This document shows positions 1 through 5,100 of a DNA stretch of 5,497 nucleotides, piece by piece. The notes under the pieces were generated by a model. The model was not told the DNA's origin, made no database searches, and was given only the letters and a program-made list of their open reading frames with translations. The stretch is from an uncultured Collinsella sp. (GTDB taxonomy: Bacteria; Actinomycetota; Coriobacteriia; Coriobacteriales; Coriobacteriaceae). The stretch is from positions 1 through 5,497 of the forward strand of contig CABUZD010000121.1 of assembly GCA_902495945.1 (NCBI GenBank), given 5' to 3'. Each line of letters begins with the position of its first letter. Positions within the stretch are counted from its first letter, which is position 1. A program made the translations under genes and the position numbers.

Positions 1-34
1 CTCCTTCGTCTACAATATCGTGCAGACGAAGGAG
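1..34 (+). promoter_or_regulatory. Inverted repeat that can sequester the phosphatase ribosome binding site
   Basis: Bases 1-11 (CTCCTTCGTCT) are the exact reverse complement of 24-34 (AGACGAAGGAG), leaving a 12-base loop at 12-23. The right arm contains AAGGAG, the best Shine-Dalgarno sequence for the ATG at 45. In RNA this would be a stable hairpin that hides the ribosome binding site. No T-tract follows, so it does not look like an intrinsic terminator of an upstream gene. The loop side contains TACAAT (11-16), which could instead be a -10 box. In that case the dyad would be a DNA operator and the transcript would lack the left arm. The repeat may continue beyond the window start. Confidence 0.5.
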
Positions 35-44
35 AGGCACGCCC

Positions 45-902
45 ATGATCAAGATGTTTGCGAGTGACTTAGACGGAACGCTGCTGAACGCCCTGCATGA
101 GGCGGATGGGACCATCCGCCGTGCCATTCGCGAGCTGACCGAAGCTGGCCTGCATGTGGTTCCCGCGACCGGACGCTCAACGCTGCCGATCGGCGAGCAT
201 GGCTTTACGGGCCTGGCGCTTGACGCCTGCTGCTCCAATGGATCCATCGTGCGCGACAGTCATGGCGAGGTGCTCAAAACCTGGACCATTGACCCGCAGA
301 TCACCGAGGAACTGCTCAAGGAGTTTCCGGACATTTGTTTTGATTGCTCCACGCCCGATGGCATGTTCTCGAGCGGCTCGTTCGAGATGCATCAGGCGGG
401 CTTTAAAAAGGACAGCCCTATCAAGCGTATCGTGATGCGTGGCATGCGTGCACGTGGCGGGTATCACGAGGAGCAATATTTCGACCAGTCGATCGGTGAC
501 ATCCTGCGCCACGATGTGTGCAAGATCAACTGCCGCGTGACCTCGCCCGAGCTGGAGCGTGACCTTAAAGCATATTTGGCCGAGCGATCGGACCGCGTGG
601 TCAACGCGCCGTTCGATCCGGTGATGTTCGAGATCACGGACGTGGCGTGCAACAAGGGCGAGAGCGTGGCCTGGCTGGCGGGCTACTACGGTATTGCCGA
701 GGATGAGGTCGCGGTCTACGGCGACGGCGGCAACGATATCGCCATGCTCAATCGTTTTCGTCACAGCTACGCGACCAAAAACGCAAGCGATGCAGCCAAG
801 GCCGCCGCGAGCGCGACCATCGGCAGCTGCATGGTCCACGCCGTCCCCAAACACATGCTCGCCACCATGCGCAAGCAAAACTCCCGCACCGTCATCGAAT
901 AA
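45..902 (+). CDS. Cof-type HAD-superfamily hydrolase (sugar-phosphate/phosphomonoester phosphatase)
   Basis: This 285-residue protein is predicted to be a cytosolic Mg-dependent phosphatase of the HAD superfamily, Cof/subfamily IIB type. All four motifs are visible. Motif I is DLDGTLL with nucleophile Asp8 and acid/base Asp10. Motif II is ATGRS with Thr42. Motif III is Lys204 in CNKGES. Motif IV is GDGGND at 226-231, with the metal-binding acidic residues. The stretch between motifs II and III, roughly residues 70-190, is the size of a C2 cap. Length is normal for the family. ATG at 45 follows AAGGAGAGG (29-37) at good spacing; the in-frame ATG at 54 would still keep motif I but has poorer spacing. 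The substrate cannot be read from the sequence; family members act on phosphosugars, pyridoxal phosphate or nucleotides. The stop codon abuts a 29-bp palindrome and no cotranscribed partner is visible. Confidence 0.9.
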   Translation: MIKMFASDLDGTLLNALHEADGTIRRAIRELTEAGLHVVPATGRSTLPIGEHGFTGLALDACCSNGSIVRDSHGEVLKTWTIDPQITEELLKEFPDICFDCSTPDGMFSSGSFEMHQAGFKKDSPIKRIVMRGMRARGGYHEEQYFDQSIGDILRHDVCKINCRVTSPELERDLKAYLAERSDRVVNAPFDPVMFEITDVACNKGESVAWLAGYYGIAEDEVAVYGDGGNDIAMLNRFRHSYATKNASDAAKAAASATIGSCMVHAVPKHMLATMRKQNSRTVIE

Positions 903-931
903 TGTGACAAAGGGACAGTCACTTTGTCACA
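903..931. repeat. Dispersed palindromic (REP-like) repeat, copy 1
   Basis: This 29-bp near-palindrome has left arm TGTGACAAAGGGAC (903-916), centre A917 and right arm GTCACTTTGTCACA (918-931). The arms pair perfectly except G913/A921. It begins on the base after the phosphatase stop codon and would form a hairpin at that mRNA's 3' end, although no T-run follows. It matches copy 2 at 1313-1341 apart from the arm mismatch and the central base. The A/T centre places the two copies in opposite orientation. I recall this palindrome as dispersed in Collinsella-like genomes, but that is memory, not a search. Confidence 0.8.
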
Positions 932-951
932 GGTGATGCTGGTCTCTTGAA

Positions 952-971
952 ATGCGAACAAACATTCGCAT
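952..971. promoter_or_regulatory. LexA/SOS-box-like operator
   Basis: A perfect dyad has arms ATGCGAA (952-958) and TTCGCAT (965-971) around CAAACA. Its core CGAACAAACATTCG (955-968) agrees with the Gram-positive SOS-box consensus CGAACRNRYGTTYG at 13 of 14 positions; only A964 replaces the consensus G. It overlaps the proposed -35 element (965-970) of the promoter that would transcribe the small membrane-peptide ORF, which is a repressor-like position. LexA is the obvious candidate, but another dyad-binding repressor is possible. The SOS-box rule used here comes from Bacillus and actinobacteria, and I cannot verify it for this lineage. Confidence 0.45.
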
Positions 972-994
972 ATCTAACTGCGCTTTGATAGAAT
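965..994 (+). promoter_or_regulatory. Predicted promoter for the small toxin-like ORF
   Basis: The -10 element TAGAAT (989-994, 5/6 to consensus) is preceded by TG at 986-987, giving an extended -10 (TGATAGAAT). TTCGCA (965-970, 4/6) lies 18 bp upstream as the -35. The start site would be near 1000-1001, giving a leader of about 58 bases before the ATG at 1059. An alternative -35, TTGAAA at 947-952, pairs only with a poor -10 (TATCTA, 971-976). Either arrangement is overlapped by the dyad at 952-971. Confidence 0.45.
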
Positions 995-1023
995 TGATAC
1001 TGTTGGCGGCAGTTCCATGTGCC

Positions 1024-1058
1024 GGGCAACGCCCTCCATCTGATGGGAGGTGATGCCC
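1024..1058 (+). promoter_or_regulatory. Leader hairpin masking the ribosome binding site of the small ORF
   Basis: The Shine-Dalgarno sequence GGGAGGTGAT (1045-1054) is complementary to CCTCC just upstream (1033-1037 with 1046-1050). This helix can be extended by A1038-T1044 and T1039-A1043 around a CTG loop. An outer helix pairs GGGCA (1024-1028) with TGCCC (1054-1058), ending right before the start codon. The ribosome binding site is therefore enclosed in one imperfect stem-loop. Occluded ribosome binding sites are typical of type I toxin mRNAs, whose full-length transcripts are poorly translated. The fold is read by eye, without an energy calculation. Confidence 0.5.
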
Positions 1059-1184
1059 ATGACCGATCTGATTGATTTTGTGAGACTTCTGACCGCTTTG
1101 GTCTCGTTCTTCACAGCGCTCGTCGGCCTTTCCGAGGCACTCAAGCAGCGTTCGAAGCGCAACAGAAGGGGTCGCCGCCGCTAA
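1059..1184 (+). CDS. Small membrane peptide, candidate type I (holin-like) toxin
   Basis: This 41-codon ORF starts at ATG 1059 and ends at TAA 1182-1184. The peptide begins MTDLIDFVRLLTALVSFFTA. Residues 4-28 are strongly hydrophobic and could span the membrane once. Residues 29-41 are a very basic tail (KQRSKRNRRGRRR, 9 of 13 Lys or Arg). One helix plus a cationic tail is the usual build of type I toxins and of Gram-positive 'putative holin-like toxin' peptides, which depolarise the inner membrane. The start is supported by GGGAGGTGAT ending close upstream, a near-perfect anti-16S match; ATG 1053 is in frame but too close to it. It has its own promoter, a LexA-like operator, an occluding leader hairpin and a possible antisense RNA. 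No specific family match is claimed; a harmless small membrane protein is the alternative. Confidence 0.6.
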   Translation: MTDLIDFVRLLTALVSFFTALVGLSEALKQRSKRNRRGRRR

Positions 1185-1246
1185 GGCGTTGACCCCCTAA
1201 TGCAAACAACGGCGCTGCCCAGCTTTGCAGAACTTGGGCTGCCGTC
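1161..1246 (-). ncRNA. Predicted antisense RNA (candidate type I antitoxin)
   Basis: The minus-strand promoter at 1253-1281 would start transcription near 1246, directly into the 3' UTR of the small ORF. The RNA would pair with the mRNA hairpin at 1209-1245, the stop codon and the last codons. A strong hairpin (1196 back to 1168), followed on the minus strand by TTCTGTT, is a possible terminator. That gives an RNA of about 85 nt. Overlapping, convergent 3' ends are the arrangement of txpA/RatA- and bsrG/SR4-type systems. The 3' boundary is tentative because the T-run is weak and interrupted. Confidence 0.35.
1168..1196. terminator. Hairpin spanning the small ORF's stop codon
   Basis: GGGGTC (1168-1173) pairs with GACCCC (1191-1196), and CGCC (1176-1179) pairs with GGCG (1185-1188). 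One G-U pair (1174/1190) and one C/T mismatch (1175/1189) lie between them, and the five-base loop 1180-1184 contains the TAA. On the + strand no T-run follows, so it is not a conventional terminator there. It may instead protect the mRNA end or be a kissing target for an antisense RNA. On the - strand it is followed by TTCTGTT and could terminate the predicted antisense transcript. Confidence 0.4.
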
Positions 1247-1252
1247 GACATT
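1209..1252 (+). terminator. Possible intrinsic terminator of the small-ORF mRNA
   Basis: ACGGC (1209-1213) pairs with GCCGT (1241-1245), and GCCCA (1217-1221) pairs with TGGGC (1235-1239). A three-to-one internal bulge separates the two helices, and the loop is about 13 bases. The sequence after it, CGACATTATTCT, is only moderately T-rich, so termination efficiency is uncertain. The hairpin lies at the end expected for a short toxin transcript of about 250 nt and inside the region covered by the predicted antisense RNA. Confidence 0.4.
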
Positions 1253-1281
1253 ATTCTACCCACGAATGACATTTTGGACAA
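1253..1281 (-). promoter_or_regulatory. Predicted minus-strand promoter for the antisense RNA
   Basis: Read on the minus strand, TTGTCC (1281-1276, 4/6 to TTGACA) is followed after exactly 17 bp by TAGAAT (1258-1253, 5/6 to TATAAT). It points toward the small ORF, and the only ORFs it could serve on that strand are shadows, so a non-coding product is the likely output. Chance occurrence of one such promoter in an AT-richer gap is not negligible. Confidence 0.45.
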
Positions 1282-1312
1282 TCGGTAATGCCGCTCCAAA
1301 AGCCAGGTGGGT

Positions 1313-1341
1313 TGTGACAAAGGGACTGTCCCTTTGTCACA
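1313..1341. repeat. Dispersed palindromic (REP-like) repeat, copy 2
   Basis: This 29-bp palindrome has perfect 14-bp arms, TGTGACAAAGGGAC (1313-1326) and GTCCCTTTGTCACA (1328-1341), around a single central T1327. Its reverse complement has a central A, as in copy 1, so it is inverted relative to the copy at 903-931. It lies about 90 bp before the TetR gene. No transposase gene and no clear target-site duplication are seen beside either copy. Confidence 0.85.
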
Positions 1342-1349
1342 TCCAAAAT

Positions 1350-1412
1350 ATTGCCTTTACGTGTTGATGCACACGGTGTGCAATAATACTCGCACTGTGC
1401 AATAGCGCACAG
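1350..1412 (+). promoter_or_regulatory. Promoter/operator region of the TetR-activase operon
   Basis: TGCACACGGTGTGCA (1368-1382) is a perfect 15-bp palindrome with 7-bp arms. GCACTGTGC (1392-1400) is a second, shorter palindrome. CTGTGC (1395-1400) also pairs with GCACAG (1407-1412). The string TGTGCAATA occurs twice, at 1377-1385 and 1396-1404, 19 bp apart, close to two helical turns. AT-rich candidate -10 sequences (1379-1390) lie among these sites, with TTTACG (1356-1361) or TTGATG (1364-1369) as possible -35 elements; I cannot choose one pair. Dyads over a promoter immediately upstream of a TetR gene suggest autoregulation. Confidence 0.5.
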
Positions 1413-1422
1413 GTTGAGTAAC

Positions 1423-1436
1423 AAGGAGGACGCTTG
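1423..1436 (+). promoter_or_regulatory. Strong ribosome binding site fixing a TTG start
   Basis: AAGGAGGA (1423-1430) sits only 3 bases before TTG (1434-1436), or 4 bases when counted from GGAGG. An in-frame TAA at 1419-1421 excludes any earlier start, and no in-frame ATG occurs until deep inside the protein. TTG is therefore the only reasonable start, despite the short spacing. Confidence 0.75.
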
Positions 1437-2144
1437 TCCCAGCTCGAGAAATGCGATCGCCGGTCCCTTCGCTCGCAGCGTGCCCTTCGCCAGGCACTTG
1501 CCAGCGAGCTTGCCGAAAGCGGCGACCTTTCGCGCATTAATGTCGCGTCGCTCACCGAGCGCGCCGGCCTTACGCGCCGCACGTTCTATTCGCACTACCG
1601 CGATATTCCCGACTTTATCAATCAAATCGAGGATGGCTTGCTGGCCGAGATCCGTGAGCGCATTGAGCTCATCACCGCAGCTCAGCTGCCCGACCTCTAT
1701 CACAACATCGATGAGCTCGAGCCGGCGCCCGGTTCGGTTGAGCTGCTGCGTTATCTTGCGGCCAACCGCGACTTAATCGGTGCGCTGCTGGGTCCGGGCG
1801 GCGACCAGGCCTTCATTAAAAGGATCATCGACACCGCTCGTGAGGCCGTGGTGCCGCGTGCGCAGACGGGCATTTTGGGCCTGGCGCTGGGCACGTTCTT
1901 TGACTACTACGTCACCTACGTCGTGAGCGCCGAGGTCGGCATGATTCAGCGCTGGTTTGAGCGTGGGCTCACCGAATCGCCCGAGGCCATGGCGCGCATT
2001 ATGACGGTGCTCGCTTTTGTGCGCCCTGGTGACCTGTATGGCCAACCCATCGATATCAACGTGCCGGAATACGGCATGAAGCTATTGAACCTGCAGCTCG
2101 AGGACGCGGCCGACACCGCCGCAACCGTCGAGTCCAACAACTAA
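1434..2144 (+). CDS. TetR/AcrR-family transcriptional regulator
   Basis: This 236-residue cytosolic DNA-binding regulator is of TetR type. Residues 10-58 form the N-terminal domain: a helix RSQRALRQAL, then the helix-turn-helix INVASLTERAGLTRRTFYSHY (about 35-55), ending in the diagnostic TFYSHYRD. The C-terminal part resembles the TetR_C_8/DhaS-like group, with LLRYLAANRDLIGALLGPGG (104-123) and a late segment MIQRWFERGLTESPEAMARI, so it probably dimerises and may bind a small ligand. Length is at the upper end of normal. The gene starts with TTG behind a strong Shine-Dalgarno. The next gene begins 11 bases after the stop, with its ribosome binding site touching the stop codon, so the two are cotranscribed and probably translationally coupled. 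The upstream TGTGCA dyads are the likely operator. The ligand is unknown; an acyl-CoA or related acid would fit the neighbour, but this is inference. Confidence 0.9.
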   Translation: MSQLEKCDRRSLRSQRALRQALASELAESGDLSRINVASLTERAGLTRRTFYSHYRDIPDFINQIEDGLLAEIRERIELITAAQLPDLYHNIDELEPAPGSVELLRYLAANRDLIGALLGPGGDQAFIKRIIDTAREAVVPRAQTGILGLALGTFFDYYVTYVVSAEVGMIQRWFERGLTESPEAMARIMTVLAFVRPGDLYGQPIDINVPEYGMKLLNLQLEDAADTAATVESNN

Positions 2145-2155
2145 GAGGAGAGACA

Positions 2156-5100
2156 ATGAGCAAACTCGTCGAGGGCATCAAGGACCGCATGGTCGCTGCT
2201 GCACGCGAGGCCGCGCCCACCGTGGTGGACGCCGCGCAGAAGGCCGCGACCGCGGCTGCCGAGAAAGTTGCTGAGGCAGTTGCCGATGCCAAGAACGCGG
2301 CAGGAAAGACGTCCGTCGCTGGCGAGCCCGCCACCGCCGCCGATCCCGTAGCCGCCGGCCAGGCCCCCGAAGGCGCGATCTTCAACCCCGAGAATGCTCG
2401 CGGCAACCTGCACCTGGGCATCGACGTGGGTTCCACTACCGTTAAGCTCGCCGTGCTCAACGACGACAACCAGATCGTCTACGCCAAGTACCAGCGCCAC
2501 CACACCGACGTCCGCGCCTGCGCCCGCGACCTGTTCGAGGGCGCTGCGACCGTGCTGCCGACGGCCCAGATGACCTGCGCCATTACCGGCTCGGGCGGCC
2601 TACTGCTGTCCCAGTGGCTCGACCTGGAGTTTGTCCAGGAGGTCATCGCCAGCAAGCGCGCCGTCGAGACCCTCATCCCAGCCACCGATGTCGCCATCGA
2701 ACTGGGCGGCGAGGACGCCAAGATCATCTATTTCGACAACGGCATCGAGCAGCGCATGAACGGCACCTGCGCCGGCGGCACGGGCGCGTTCATCGATCAG
2801 ATGGCAACCCTGCTGCACACTGACGCCAGCGGCCTTAACGAACTCGCGGCCAACGCCACCACCATCTATCCCATTGCCAGCCGCTGCGGCGTTTTTGCCA
2901 AGACCGACGTCCAGCCGCTGCTCAACGAGGGCGCCCGCCCCGAGGACGTGGCGGCCTCCATCTTCCAGGCTGTCGTGACCCAGACTATCTCGGGTCTGGC
3001 GTGCGGCCGTCCCATCCGCGGCAACGTCGCCTTCCTGGGCGGCCCGCTGCAGTACCTCTCCGAGCTGCGCCACCGCTTCTACCTCACGCTCAACCTGGAC
3101 GAGGAACACCGCATTGTGCCCCAAAACGCTCACCTGTTTGTGGCGAGCGGTGCCGCCATGGCGCATGAGTCCAACAAGCTCAGCACGTTCCCGCAGCTCA
3201 TCGAGGCTATCGATGCCCTGGGTGACACACAGGGTGCCGAGGTCGAGCGCCTGGATCCGCTCTTTGCCACCGACGAGGACTTTGCCGAGTTCAAGACCCG
3301 CCACGACCAGGAAGTCGTCCCCAAGGGCAAGCTCGACGGCTACACCGGCCGCGTGTTCATCGGCATCGACGCCGGTTCCACCACCATGAAGGCCGCGCTC
3401 GTGGGCGAGGACGGCCAGCTGTTGCACACCTGGTACGGCAACAACAACGGTGACATCCTGGGCACGGCCAAGGTCATCATGGCCGATTTCTACAACCACA
3501 TCCCCGCCGGCTGCACCATCGGCCACGTGACCACCACGGGCTACGGCGAGGCACTGCTCATCGAGGCCCTCAAGGCCGATTCCGGCGAGATCGAGACCGT
3601 CGCGCACCTGCGCGGTGCCAAGGCGTTCCTGCCCGGCGTCGAGTTCATTCTGGACATTGGCGGCCAGGACATGAAGTGCCTGCGCGTCAAGGACGGCGTC
3701 ATCGAGCACATCATGCTCAACGAGGCTTGCTCGTCGGGTTGCGGCAGCTTTATCGAGAGCTTCGCTGTGTCTATGAACATGGACGTGCGCGCGTTCGCCG
3801 ATGCTGCCATCCATGCTAAGGCCCCCGTCGACCTAGGCAGCCGCTGCACGGTCTTTATGAACTCGCGCGTCAAGCAGGCGCAAAAGGAAGGCGCCACGGT
3901 GGGCGACATCGCGGCCGGCCTGTCCTATTCCGTCATTAAGAATGCCCTGTTCAAGGTCATTAAGCTGCGCGACCCCAAGGAGATCGGCAGCCAGGTGATC
4001 GTCCAAGGCGGCACCTTTATGTCCGATGCCACGCTGCGTGCGTTTGAGCAGCTCACCGGCGTTCATGCCGTGCGTCCCGACATCGCCGGCTGCATGGGCG
4101 CCTACGGTGCGGCCCTGCTCGCCCGCGATCGCGCCGGCGCCGACGGCACCTCGACCATCCTTTCGGCCGAGGACATCGCGCACCTTACCGTGACGCAAAA
4201 GCACGTCCGCTGCGGCCGTTGCTCCAACAACTGCCAGCTCACCGTCAACGATTTTGGCGGCGGTAGGCGCTTCATTACCGGCAACCGCTGCGAGAAGGGT
4301 GCCGGCCACAAAAAGCAAAAGACCGAGGCCCCTAACCTCTTCAAAAAGAAAAACGAGTTGCTCTTTAACCGTGAGGTCCTGAGTCCCGACGAGGCCCCGC
4401 GCGGCACTGTCGGCATCCCGCGCGCACTCAACATGTACGAGAACTATCCCTTCTGGCACGCGTTCTTTACGCGCCTAGGCTTTAGCGTGCAGCTGTCCGA
4501 CCAGTCGAGCAAGAAGACCTACCAGGCGGGCATCGAGTCCATGCCGTCCGAGAGCGTGTGCTATCCGGCCAAGATGAGCCACGGCCACGTGATGAACCTC
4601 ATCGACCGTGACGTCGACTTCATCTGGATGCCGTGCGTGCGCTGGGAGCGCAAGGAGGATCCGACCGCCGGCAACTGTTACAACTGCCCCATCGTCATGA
4701 GCTATCCCACGGCGCTGGCGCTCAACATCGACGAGATCCGCGAGCAGAACATCGAGTTCCTGTACCCGTTTGTGCCCTATCACGATAAGACCGAGCTCAA
4801 GCGCCGTCTGTACCAGGTGCTCGCCGTCGACCGTGTGGCCGATGCCGAGGCCGGTCGCGGTCGCGTGCGTGGACCCAAGATCACGCGCTCCGAGGTCGAT
4901 GCCGCCGTCAACGCTGCCTTTGAGGCCGATGCGCGTTTCCACGAGGACATCCAGACTATGGGCGAGGAGGCTCTTAAGTGGGTCGAGGACCACGGCGGTC
5001 ACGGCATCGTGCTCGCCGGTCGTCCCTACCATAACGACCCCGAGATCAACCATGCCCTGCCCGAGCTTATCTCGAGCTTTGGCTTTGCGGTCTTTACCGA

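Noticed and set aside
177..878. 233-codon minus-strand frame opposite the phosphatase
   Set aside because: The + strand carries all four HAD motifs; this frame shows only shadow composition.
903..931. Classical Rho-independent terminator after the phosphatase gene
   Set aside because: The hairpin is strong, but the following bases (GGTGATGCT) are not T-rich, and the same palindrome recurs at 1313-1341 away from any gene end. It is annotated as a repeat.
974..1162. 62-codon minus-strand frame opposite the small membrane-peptide ORF
   Set aside because: It has no convincing ribosome binding site or motif. The + strand ORF has a near-perfect Shine-Dalgarno and a coherent membrane-peptide pattern.
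903..1341. A CRISPR array or a classical REPIN
   Set aside because: There are only two repeat copies, in inverted orientation, with a 381-bp interior. A REPIN has much closer partners and a CRISPR array needs several direct repeats with uniform spacers.
1251..1703. 150-codon minus-strand frame across palindrome copy 2 and the TetR start
   Set aside because: It reads through the repeat, the operator region and the TetR helix-turn-helix coding part. No protein family is recognisable.
2600..3814. 404-codon open frame on the minus strand
   Set aside because: It lies wholly opposite the activase domains, which have clear motifs on the + strand. Its His/Ala/Val/Gly/Asp-rich composition is what a GC-rich gene yields when read backwards, and I recognise no domain.
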